Shown piece by piece: positions 1 to 10,900 of a stretch of DNA of 64,000 nucleotides (within the stretch, counting starts at the first letter, position 1; every line of letters starts with the position of its first letter). The stretch spans positions 63,176,201-63,240,200 of the forward strand of contig CM059562.1 in assembly GCA_030386875.1 (NCBI GenBank), written 5' to 3'. The notes beneath the pieces were generated by a model. It was not told the origin of the DNA. It did not search any database and saw only the letters and a program-made list of their open reading frames with translations. The DNA comes from Morinoia aosen (lineage: Eukaryota; Arthropoda; Malacostraca; Amphipoda; Talitridae). The position numbers were made by a program, and so were the translations under genes.

Positions 1-2507
1 TATATCAACGTCGCTTCTGTGATCTTCGTTTGCTCAGAACTCGGACAAAGAATGTCTTTGATTTGTCCTCACGTAATAAGTTAAACCAAGAAAAACGCTT
101 CCAGCCAATATCCTCGGCGATGAGGTGTGCAAAGAAAAAGATACCTGAAATAATTCTAGAAATAATTAGGAAAAATGGTCGGAAGTTGGAAGTTGGTAAA
201 ATCTCACATTTTTCATGAGGAATCGATAACGTTACTGGTATTTAATTAAATTCAAATAATTATTTATGAAAGAAAGGGCTTGCGTTTTTCTTTGAATGCC
301 AAATAAATTCAACTAGCTTTTGATTACTTACGATTACTTGTTCGAAAATGTGTTTTGGACGTTTTCAGTAGCTTTAATCGGCGTTTAGTGTTAATTGTAC
401 GAAGGTTTAATTGTCAAGGAGTTAAATAAATATCTTCATCTGACCAAAATAGAATATTTGAATTGGGTGATTAGTTGGTAAGTTTTTACCATTCAAACTA
501 AGGATTCGAGTTTTTGTGAAACATCCAGTATGAGTTTGTAACCGGAGAACAATTTTGTGTAACACCCTATTTGTGTTTGTAACCAAAGAAAAATTTTGTG
601 AAACACCCAGTTTGTGTAAAAAGTGTGTAGGATATTCACACTTGCAGGGGGATTTTAAAAAGCGAACACAGAAGGTTTATTTACGTTTTATTAAACGATT
701 TTAAAATAGCCGTAAGGCCAAATACGAACCATTTTAGAGAGCTGCACAATCCGAATACAGTGTGGTAAGTAGTCCGTAACCAGGAAAGTAGTTAATAGAA
801 GGGAGATGAAACAAGCCCTTAAGGCAATGTTACGAAAGCTGGATGAACTCAGGAAGAAACCGTTACAGTTTCCTCCAATTAAGTCTCAGGAGTTCACTGT
901 AAGCAAGTAGGTTTATAAACTACGGAAGGAGCGATTTAATAGGTGAAGAACTCCCTTTGAAGTAATTCACTGGCCACTGGCCTTTTAATTAAGTTAGAAT
1001 TATTAAAGAACTGAACACCAAGATAATAACTCAAAAATAAAAATAATGGAACTCACCACACACGCATACAAACTTAAACACAGAAAAATAGAACAGTAAG
1101 TGAAGAGAAATAATATATAACCTCGTGGCTACGTATGAGTAAACAATTGGTGCCCTCCAGGTGCTGCGCGGACTGTCACTGCTCCAGTAAAAGTGTCAAT
1201 GCTGAATCTTCTAATCCTTAAAAATCATCTGCCCACCATACCTTTGCTCCGCTCAAGCTCCGCGGCAACAAATGACAGCGCGAAAGCGACTCATGGCTCT
1301 GCCTCCAAAGGCAATACGAGGAGCATGTGGGAAGAAGTTTCCCCAGGTCACCATTCGATATTTTTTTCTTGAATAGGTGAAGCGTTTGATAAGCAGATCT
1401 GTGATACGGATCTCACTATCGTACTAGTAAGAAAATATAACAGCAAGTACGGTTGCCACAGGAATTTTTATGCTATCTAACTTTCATGTCTGTGCATCAA
1501 CAACATTGATTTCCGGAAGATGCTAGAATTATTGAAACCTGAGTAGCATATACGCTCGTCATCCACTGTTATATGATGAACATTTGGTATAGAATTGGAA
1601 AATATCCCTGAATTTTTGACGACTGTTGTAAACTAGCATTTTCTTTAAACAATTTTATTAACACACGGACGGTAATAATCGTGCTTTTTACACCCGCAAA
1701 AGAATTTAACACTAAAACCGCTAAACAAAAATCCCCAATGAGGCACTGAGAAATATTCGCTCTAAAATAAATATTTGTTTCTGACCGTACCCAAAATAAA
1801 GAGTATAGGATTAAAATAAGTAAGTTGATGAAATAAAGAAGTGATCTGGCGTGTGAGCGAAATAAAAATTATTTCTAAAGTCGAAGAAAGAGGATAAATG
1901 TCGGGTGCTGTATTACCTTTTTACTGAAAGCAGGGTGTTGCAATTACTCCTCTCAAAACTGCAGAAGTAGGCTGTTGAATTTTCTTCCTTGCTACTACAT
2001 CAGAATAGAGACGGCGACAAGCAAGCAAAAGTTCACACGTACAAACAAGGTTATCAGAGCCTGATAAGTAGGTAGATACATGAAATATATTCCCCTCACC
2101 ATCTCAGAGAACTTGACAAATGCATTTTTGACTAAAACTTACTTTCTTGTTACATTTATTTATTGAAAAGGGGTAAAATGAACTATTTGAATATAAATCA
2201 GGGATAGCTGTAGAACTGCATGTTGAAGTATGAACTCATGATGAAGTATTAAATCAAGTACTAGCGTCATGAGATAAAATGTCTTATGATACTTCTGTTG
2301 TTAACGCAAAACGGTTAAAATTTCGTAAACGTTATCAGAGAAATATTTCAACACATTATTTTTGAATCAGTCCGTATAAGGAGGCCATTTTGAACTGTTG
2401 CCAAAGTGACGAATTCAACAATAAGAGAAGAATTCCTCTTTAAAAGTAACACATTTCAAAAAAGAGCAGGTTGTGTAAGGAATGATTAAGCTTCATGTAA
2501 CAATAAA
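1..2507. other. AT-rich stretch, no gene recognised
   Basis: I see no coding signature, tRNA or intact mobile element here. The only clear structure is a short 41-bp tandem repeat, listed separately. A GC-richer patch lies at about 1150-1340. The sequence around 1154 (AACA followed by TGGTGCCC) looks superficially like an LTR end plus primer-binding site, but no matching LTR start or target-site duplication was found. Confidence 0.5.
511..632. repeat. 41-bp tandem repeat, about 3 copies
   Basis: The motif TTTTGTG(A/T)AACA recurs at about 512, 553 and 594, a constant 41-bp step. The first two copies also share GTTTGTAACC near their ends, while the third is truncated into GTTTGTGTAAAAAG. The copies differ by scattered substitutions, so the array is old. 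No coding frame runs through it. Confidence 0.75.
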
Positions 2508-2985
2508 TGTAAAGCTTTATCACATCGTATCAAGAGCACACTTGACGAAAAATCTAGGTTATTGGTGATTCAGTTGTTTTATCGCGTTTGGACTGCTGCA
2601 GTCTAGTCTGGGGAGATATACTCAATATCTTCGAAAAGAATTGCGAACTTCGCAGCCAAAGTGGTGTGCAAAAGTAATTTCAATAAACGCGATCACGCTA
2701 CTCCTCTTTTAAGAAAACTCGGTTTGACCCCAATACCAGACAGATTCATGATCCAAAAAGCTCGACAAGTGTTTTCATCTCTGCACCTCCCATAAGACTA
2801 TACATATAATGCAAGTGTAGGGGAATTTTTTCCAGCCAATATTCCAAACAATACACCAAATTGAAGGAGTGATGTCTTTGTTAGTTACCGTTCATCTTAC
2901 GTGGCATAAAATGTTTTCTCAGTTTCTAGAGCGCTTTTGTGGAATTAGCTTCCTTAGCATATAGAAAACTCTAAATCTGGAAAAA
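2508..2985 (+). mobile_element. Decayed LINE retrotransposon relic, C-terminal part of the reverse-transcriptase ORF (CR1/L2/Jockey-like)
   Basis: Reading the three plus frames in turn gives a continuous match to the region just after the reverse-transcriptase domain of CR1/L2/Jockey-type LINEs. 2508-2570 encodes a segment with TLDEKSRLL. After a frame change, 2567-2638 encodes LSRLDCCSLVWGD, the equivalent of the family's LSRLDYCNSLVWG-like motif. After a second shift, 2637-2795 encodes NFNKRDHATPLLRKLG and DRFMIQKARQVFSSLH, the equivalent of the TPLLRxLxWLPI...R..K...YK(S/A)LH block. A stop at 2793-2795 is followed in frame by FFPANIPNNTPN. Further on come SYRSSY and KMFSQFLERF, matching the R(S/T)SYGRRMFS-like end of these ORFs. 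At least two frameshifts and several stops make this a dead, 5'-truncated copy. The exact clade is not resolved, and no poly-A tail or target-site duplication was identified. Confidence 0.8.
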
Positions 2986-3264
2986 AATTAGAAATAAATG
3001 TGTCACGTCATTTCATTTCGTATATCTGTCATAGGGAAAAACGGACTGCAACACTTCGGTGTGAATTTTACATTAAAACGATTGCCTATAATATACTCAT
3101 TGCTACTTTGGGGTCAGCATTTCAAACTATGGGAAGTTGTAGAATGCCTACACTTATTTTAGCTGACTTTGGCCACTTCCTACTATCCACACCGCGAAAA
3201 CCTCACCCTTTGCCTATGTGGTGCAGTTGATATGAAACCATAATCAAGTTCACATGTAATTTAT

Positions 3265-3990
3265 CTGTAGTAATTTTGTAGCTATTTGTTACTCATAAGT
3301 AATGTCAATCTATCACCGTGTCTCTATTTCGTCGCATGTACCCAAATGTTGTTAAAGAGAATACTGAGAGGTTAAAAAACGTAAATTTTTTCTGTCGTTG
3401 CTCTCAAACGGTTACTTGATTTTCCTGAAATTTTTTTCAGAAAATTAGTAATTATTTTTTTACGTTTGATGGGTTATTCTAATATTTATCTTAATTATTT
3501 CTGTCGACTATATTGAGAAATACAGCCATCAGATCCATGTAGCAAGACGAAGGATGTTTTTACTATTAATATTTTTTCCTCATCTTCATTTTCCATTTTC
3601 TGTATTTATATTTACTTATTATTCAATGAACAAGCTCTGAAACTTATTTTTGCATGTATGTCAGCTTACGTCCCTAGATGTGAGTGTTGTGCTATATTTT
3701 CATAAATTATTTTTAGCCAACCTTGTTTCACTATTTTGAAATCATTTACGGCGGTGTTTCAGTCGGTTTCGATAGAGGGTATTCGTGTCTTTCCTTCTTT
3801 CGTTTATTCACTTCTAGTGAAGGACTTTCAATGCATTTTTTTAGCAGAGTTTATGAGTTTTCAATCAACTTACCATGCAGGAAATATGCTAGAGAATAAA
3901 TATTGTTTCGTTCTCTCATTGACATAATTAACCCCTGACAAGGCTATTGTACTCCTCGTTTGGTGTGTACTCCTGTATTGCTCGGATGAG
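3265..3990 (+). repeat. Segmental duplication, unit A
   Basis: This segment aligns in the same orientation with 4135-5250. Shared blocks include GTTACTCATAAG / GCTACTCATAAG near the start, AAAGAGAATAC / GAAGAGAATAC at about 3353 and 4232, the CTAGATGTGAGTG block (about 3673 and 4952), TCATTTACG(G/T)CGGTGTTTCAG (about 3742 and 5029), and CATGCA(G/T)GAAATAT (3872 and 5167). It ends with AATTAACCCCTGACA, matching AATTAGCCCCCGACA at the end of unit B. Divergence is substantial, with many substitutions and indels. Confidence 0.75.
3945..3970 (+). other. Single diverged copy of the 26-bp minisatellite unit (possible progenitor)
   Basis: The sequence TATTGTACTCCTCGTTTGG, continuing GTGTGTA, aligns with one unit of the 26-bp array with one gap and about four substitutions. 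It lies just after the last block shared by the two duplicated segments. Unit B passes into the 99-unit array at the equivalent place. I infer it is the unexpanded homologue of the minisatellite. Confidence 0.55.
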
Positions 3991-4134
3991 GGGCGGGGGT
4001 TTGTGGTAAATAAGTGTTTTTCTTATTCTTTCTTTCTTTTTCTGCGCACAGTTAGCACTGAACTCGAAATCAAAAATGGCTGTAAATTTCAGGAAATAAA
4101 ATTATTAAACTGGCCCATTGTTCCATCTACGTCT

Positions 4135-4551
4135 ACGCGCCAAAATTTCGTAGATTATTGCTACTCATAAGGGATATCCGGCAATCACAGTATCTCTATT
4201 TTATCCCACGTATCCATGTCCGTATGATGTTGAAGAGAATACCAAGAGGATGTGAAACCTGAGAATACAGAGAGGATGCGTTCTTAGACTGTAACTTGAT
4301 TTCCCTTAATCTGTTAGATAATTAGAAATTAGTTCATTTGTATGTTTTTCGAGGTCTTTTTTCCTTTTAGTTTTTTCAAGTAATTTCTTTCGACTACACT
4401 GAGGTCGACAACAGTCATTTTCGATGTAGCAGGAGGGAGATTGTTTGTGTTCATTATATTTTCTCCTACATTCATTTTCAATAGGTATATAAATGAATAT
4501 GTGTGTATGCGTGTGTATAAATATATGTATACACAGACACACAAGTATGTA

Positions 4552-4593
<42 letters not shown>

Positions 4594-5250
4594 TGTATGT
4601 ATATTTATACCTACATATACATATATGTGTGTTTCTATTTCTATATTTTTTAGGTAAAAACACTACCTCAACATTATTTCATTCAATACTCTGCACCCAG
4701 TTAATTTCTTAACAATTTTTAAGAAATAACTCGATAGTCCAGTAAATAAATTTATTGTACTTGCTAAATGATCCAAAAATAGATCTACCACTGCCACAGA
4801 GAGCGTTTCTGTGAATAGAAACATTGAAAAATATAACCAGAAATGAAATATAGCGCAATGTAAGCAAGTGATTCGTGAAAAACTTATCTTTCTGTCCGTA
4901 CGTTGAACCTATAGCTATGAATTTCATTGTGCATGAATGTTTTTTATGTATATCTAGATGTGAGTGCTGTGTTGCGCGATGGTTTTCATAAATTACTTTT
5001 TGACTAACCTTCTCTCACTACTTGATAATCATTTACGTCGGTGTTTCAGTTTTCTTCGGTCAAGCGTTTTTGGTCTTTTCTTATTTCGTTTCAACTAATA
5101 ATAAATGAATTCTGAAGAATTCTCTAGTAATATGTATATCATTTGTAAGTTGTCAGCCATCTCGTCATGCATGAAATATCCAAGAGACGATATTTTGATT
5201 GTTTCTCTTGATAACAGAATTAGCCCCCGACACGCCCAGTAGCCCCTGGC
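4135..5250 (+). repeat. Segmental duplication, unit B
   Basis: This is the second copy of the segment at 3265-3990, in the same orientation. It is longer because it carries about 350 extra bases at roughly 4535-4910, including the (TA)n microsatellite, which unit A lacks. The 3' end (AGCCCCCGACA at about 5222) runs within 30 bases into the 26-bp minisatellite. No coding content is evident. Confidence 0.7.
4490..4640. repeat. (TA)n / (TGTA)n microsatellite
   Basis: An uninterrupted alternating TA run of about 34 bases at 4557-4590 is flanked on both sides by interrupted TATG, TGTG and ACACA blocks. The open frames predicted here on both strands (repetitive Tyr/Ile/His/Thr peptides) are artefacts of the repeat. 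Confidence 0.95.
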
Positions 5251-7847
5251 ATGGTTTGTTTATTAGTACGCCTCGTATGGCTTGTCTATTAATACGCCTC
5301 GTATGGTTTGTGTATTAGTACGCCTCGTATGGTTTGTCTATTAATACGCCTCGTATGGTTTGTGTATTAGTACGCCTCGTATGGCTTGTCTATTAATACG
5401 CCTCGTATGGTTTGTGTATTAGTACGCCTCGTATGGTTTGTCTATTAGTACGCCTCGTATGGTTTGTTTATTAGTACGCCTCGTATGGCTTGTCTATTAA
5501 TACGCCTCGTATGGTTTGTGTATTAGTACGCCTCGTATGGCTTGTCTATTAATACGCCTCGTATGGTTTGTGTATTAGTACGCCTCGTATGGTTTGTCTA
5601 TTAGTACGCCTCGTATGGTTTGTCTATTAGTACGCCTCGTATGGTTTGTGTATTAGTACGCCTCGTATGGTTTGTGTATTAGTACGCCTCGTATGGTTTG
5701 TGTATTAGTACGCCTCGTATGGTTTGTCTATTAGTACGCCTCGTATGGCTTGTCTATTAATACGCCTCGTATGGTTTGTGTATTAGTACGCCTCGTATGG
5801 TTTGTCTATTAGTACGCCTCGTATAGTTTGTCTATTAGTACGCCTCGTATGGCTTGTCTATTAATACGGCTCGTATGGTTTGTGTATTAGTACGCCTCGT
5901 ATGGTTTGTCTATTAGTACGCCTCGTATAGTTTGTCTATTAGTACGCCTCGTATAGTTTGTCTATTAGTACGCCACGTATAGTTTGTTTATTAGTACGCC
6001 TCGTATGGCTTGTCTATTAATACGCCTCGTATGGTTTGTGTATTAGTACGCCTCGTATTGTTTGTCTATTAGAACGCCTCGTATAGTTTGTCTATTAGTA
6101 CGCCTCGTATAGTTTGTCTATTAGTACGCCACGTATAGTTTGTTTATTAGTACGCCTCGTATGGCTTGTCTATTAATACGCCTCGTATGGTTTGTGTATT
6201 AGTACGCCTCGTATGGTTTGTCTATTAGTACGCCTCGTATAGTTTGTCTATTAGTACGCCTCGTATGGCTTGTCTATTAATACGCCTCGTATGGTTTGTG
6301 TATTAGTACGCCTCGTATGGCTTGTCTATTAATACGCCTCGTATGGTTTGTGTATTAGTACGCCTCGTATGGTTTGTCAATTAGTACGCCACGTATAGTT
6401 TGTTTATTTGTACGCCTCGTATGGCTTGTCTATTAATACGCTTCGTATGGTTTGTGTATTAGTACGCCTCGTATGGTTTGTCTATTAGTACGCCTCGTAT
6501 AGTTTGTCTATTAGTACGCCTCGTATGGCTTGTCTATTAATACGCCTCGTATGGTTTGTGTATTAGTACGCCTCGTATGGTTTGTCTATTAGTACGCCTC
6601 GTATAGTTTGTCTATTAGTACGCCTCGTATGGCTTGTCTATTAATACGCCTCGTATGGTTTGTGTAGTGGTACGCCTCGTATGGTTTGTCTATTAGTACG
6701 CCTCGTATAGTTTGTCTATTAGTACGCCTCGTATAGTTTGTCTATTAGTACGCCACGTATAGTTTGTTTATTAGTACGCCTCGTATGGCTTGTCTATTAA
6801 TACGCCTCGTATGGTTTGTGTATTAGTACGCCTCGTATGGTTTGTCTATTAGTACGCCTCGTATAGTTTGTCTATTAGTACGCCTCGTATAGTTTGTCTA
6901 TTAGTTCGCCACGTATAGTTTGTTTATTAGTACGCCTCGTATGGCTTGTCTATTAATACGCCTCGTATGGTTTGTGTATTAGTACGCCTCGTATGGTTTG
7001 TCTATTAGTACGCCTCGTATAGTTTGTCTATTAGTACGCCTCGTATGGCTTGTCTATTAATACGCCTCGTATGGTTTGTGTATTAGTACGCCTCGTATGG
7101 TTTGTCTATTAGTACGCCTCGTATAGTTTGTCTATTAGTACGCCTCGTATAGTTTGTCTATTAGTACGCCTCGTATAGTTTGTCTATTAGTACGCCTCGT
7201 ATAGTTTGTCTATTAGTACGCCTCGTATAGTTTGTCTATTAGTACGCCTCGTATAGTTTGTCTATTAGTACGCCACGTATAGTTTGTCTATTAGTACGCC
7301 TCGTATAGTTTGTCTATTAGTACGCCTCGTGTGACTTGTCTATTAATACGCCACGTATAGTTTGTCTATTAGTACGCCTCGTATAGTTTGTCTATTAGTA
7401 CGCCTCGTATAGTTTGTCTATTAGTACGCCTCGTATAGTTTGTCTATTAGTACGCCACGTATAGTTTGTCTATTAGTACGCCTCGTATGGCTTGTCTATT
7501 AATACGCCTCGTATGGTTTGTCTATTAGTACGCCTCGTATAGTTTGTCTATTAGTACGCCTCGTATAGTTTGTCTATTAGTACGCCTCGTATAGTTTGTC
7601 TATTAGTACGCCACGTATAGTTTGTTTATTAGTACGCCTCGTATGGCTTGTCTATTAATACGCCTCGTATGGTTTGTGTATTAGTACGCCTCGTATGGTT
7701 TGTCTATTAGTACGCCTCGTATAGTTTGTCTATTAGTACGCCTCGTATAGTTTGTCTATTAGTACGCCTCGTGTGGCTTGTCTATTAATACGCCTCGTAT
7801 AGTTTGTAAATTATTACGACTCGTATAGTTTGTCTATTAATTAAGGA
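5245..7847 (+). repeat. 26-bp minisatellite, 99 units in exact register with higher-order structure
   Basis: From 5261 to 7834 the array consists of 99 consecutive 26-bp units (2574 bp), with a partial unit on either side. Unit starts fall on 5261 + 26n at every point checked (5521, 5781, 6041, 6301, 6561, 6821, 7081, 7341, 7835), so I see only substitutions and no net indels. The core is GTACGCCTCGTAT. Units fall into five main classes. A ends GGCTTGTC; B starts TATTAA and ends GGTTTGTG; C ends GGTTTGTC; D ends AGTTTGTC; E has CCACG and ends AGTTTGTT. A is normally followed by B. The order ABCD (104 bp) or ABCDDE (156 bp) recurs, for example ABCDDE twice at 5833-6144 and again at 6613-6924. 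A run of D units fills about 7107-7266. No repeat-spacer alternation is present, so this is not a CRISPR array. Confidence 0.97.
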
Positions 7848-7921
7848 TATTTTTCGTAACAAAATTTTTAAAACCCAATATGTTGTAATGCATCGCAGGT
7901 ATCAACTTTTCGGGAAATAAA

Positions 7922-7956
7922 GAGTTTTTCTTTCTTTTCTTTCTTTCTTTCTTTAC
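7922..7956. repeat. (TTTC)n microsatellite
   Basis: A short pyrimidine run of TTTC/TTCT units lies about 75 bases after the end of the 26-bp minisatellite. It creates a Lys/Arg-rich artefactual frame on the minus strand. Confidence 0.85.
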
Positions 7957-10900
7957 TGGAAGAAATCCTGACAGTAGGAAACTTTGAACAAGCTGCGACC
8001 TGCAATCCAGGTGCTTTACTAAAATCGTCAATTTTGTGTAAGTATTAAAGTAAAGCCAAATTTCTCTTGAAAATTGTTTATTCTGACTTTTACGACTGTC
8101 CTCTTCTGGGTTCCGTGTAGCGTCTGTAACCAACGCTCCTCATGAGATCTCGTAGCAAATCGAAGTTCGCGTTTTAGTGATATAAATAAAATTAAAGTCA
8201 TAACTTATTAAGGGTATTGCAACGCATGAAAGGTGCAAGATTATAAAGTGACCATTCTCCGATACACTGGAAGACCATCCTGCGCACTCAAATATGAAAC
8301 TGTCTACGCAACAAATATTTATGTAACTACACAGAAAACTCTTCGATCGTAGACTATAACAACTTTTTTCGTCCATGTCAATACATGTGGATTGTCTTTC
8401 AACTTAAAATTTCAAGCTTATGCGCCAGTGTACTGCTGCTACAAAACAAATTTGACAGTTAAGATTGCGATTCATAGTTTTTTTCATTTCAAGCGCTTGG
8501 AGTGTCCGAGGGTACACGCCTACAGGATGTTAGCGAATGATTATGTGATTGTTTTAAAATTTTACGGACTTATCACCCATCATATCATAGAATTAAATTT
8601 TTGAATTATTGAATTGAATTTTTCGTAATATTTGTAATTTTGCCCTAAATTTTCCGGACGACAAAAATAATAAGTATTACCGACGAAGAAAATGAAGAAG
8701 CATTAGTTTGTGATGATCACACGGACACCTGTTTATCACACAGTGCTAATTGCTCAGCGAATTGATCACACTTAATTTTCCGCCATTTTGTGGTACAAAA
8801 TTCTTGAAAAAATGAAAATGATTCAATGGCCTCAAACTCACGTAGGTTTTTCTTTCATTACAGAGAAAACTAATACCGATCAATGAACTCCTGCATCGCT
8901 AAATGAAAAGCGCAGCACGAGTACGATCATCTGCAAAAGTCTTTATTTTTGAATAAACATTATGAGATAACCCAGCCTTCACCCAGTTAAAAGTTGCTGA
9001 GAATTCCCTCGAAAAGCTGATGGGCAATAGACTTGGGAAATATCTTAGACAAAGTGTTAAGCTTTGGGGTCATGCAATTGGTTTAGGGGAGTTAGGCTTG
9101 TCTGTCGTGAGCTAAGGTGACTGGCACCCATTGGGAATACTGTCAGGTTACCTCAGGTGACCTGACATTAGAAAAATTGAAAGGGCCATTAGAAAAATTT
9201 CATAAGTCTTCGAAATTTCTATCATTCGTGCCCAATTTACTTCCTATATTCTCATACCTTCTTCACAATCTGTTTTTTTTGGCTTTTCTTCCGTTCCATT
9301 ACTAACCTGCTTATTTTAAAGCGTTGGGAATGCTGCACGGTAAGTCGGGGACACACCGTCAGTGCTGAATTTCCATGGTGATCCCTGAAGGAAAACTGCT
9401 GGTGTGAATGTGGAGTATTGCAGTGTGATTAGGAACAGACCCATTCAATGAGTAAGATGTTCATTTTCCGGCTCGATAATACAAGCTTTCTTACATTGTG
9501 AAAAGTTTTTTCATTAAATTCTAGTTTTGCGTGAGAGAATTTCTCCTCCAAAAAGATTTGCTATGTGGCGAAGCAAAAAAATGAACGCGTGAATTTTTCG
9601 AGCTCTTAGCTCATTTTTGATGCAAGCGGATGCAACTGCATAACGTAACTCTACTTGTTTAGCTCTATGCTTGCGGTGTTCACGCTTTGCACTTGCAATC
9701 TTTTAAAGTTCGGAACTGAATGATTCATAGCTAGCAGGAAATGTGCGTGTCCCTAAGGAATCATATACAGTTCTGACAAATATTCACAAATTTGTTGCAT
9801 TTAAAAAGGTTTCGAAAATGAAAATTTTATGAAAAATTTTCTGTGCATTCAACTTCGATCACTAGACTCCATGGGTAGTTAAAATGAATTCAAAACTCGC
9901 ATTTAAAATTAATGCTGAAAATATACTGAATTTTTATACAACAGTTCTTCTCATATCGAACGGCAAAAAGACAACGATGTAACACACATTTCTTTCAAGA
10001 TGACACTTCAGGTCGGACCTCGATAGAGATCAGAGTATGACTTGAAAAAATAAAATAGAGCTGTCAAAGAACACACTCGTCACTTCAGTTCACCTGTTTT
10101 GACCCGAACAATTTTATTAGGATCTTCGACGAAAAAATCAGAGTCGAATTTTCCTCGGTAAAAAATGCTTCGACTTCAAATGTCAAGTTTCACTGGAAAA
10201 CAATCACGGAAAAGATATTTGCAACGAATAGCTTCGATAGCTTCATGAGACAAAATTTTTACTAACGCTCTTTGAAATAAGTGTGATGTTGGCAGTACCT
10301 CTCGTGTTCGACTACTGTAAAATATAAAACGGTGCAATGTAATTTTACACTGTCTTTGCGGTGTACGCAAAAAAATGCAAAAACTTGAAAAAATTTATCT
10401 CTCAAGATGCTTTTGAATCAGTACACTTTAAAGACGCAAAAAAAAACTATACTTCTGCAGCCGAGACAACAGTAATAAATTTTGAACTACACTTTAATTT
10501 TAATGTTCCAAGGTTCCCAGGTTCGCATTTTTACCGGCCAAAATTGTCTATTTTAGTTTAAGGTTTTCAAATAAAATGTAACCATTAAGACCACCCACCA
10601 CATAACAAATCTTTAAGTGAGGCTATATGTTCGGTGGCATTCACAGATTTTATTTAGAAGAAAAACAATATGAGAGTTTTGGTCAGAAAACCCCACCTGT
10701 GTCAAATGGGCACTTTACCTTATTAATTATTCGTTGGGTAAATAATTTTGCGATGGGAGAATAATTTTCCCAACTCATACATTTACTTTATGCATTTATT
10801 TGACCATGCTGAGTTCGTCAATTCAAGTCCAGCCCTTTCAAGCTAGATCAATCAATTTTGAGTCAGCAGAAAACTTCAGTTTAATTTTAACATTTTAAGT

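Noticed and set aside
470-1160. A further LTR ending AACA before TGGTGCCC (about 1153)
   Set aside because: No convincing LTR start, no matching inverted end and no target-site duplication. ATTGG occurs near both sides but is out of step by one base.
4306-4663. Open frames of 61-78 codons on both strands
   Set aside because: They are translations of the (TA)n/(TGTA)n microsatellite and its flanks.
5261-7834. Regular 26-bp repeats as a CRISPR array
   Set aside because: Units are directly adjacent with no unique spacers, and the context is an animal genome.
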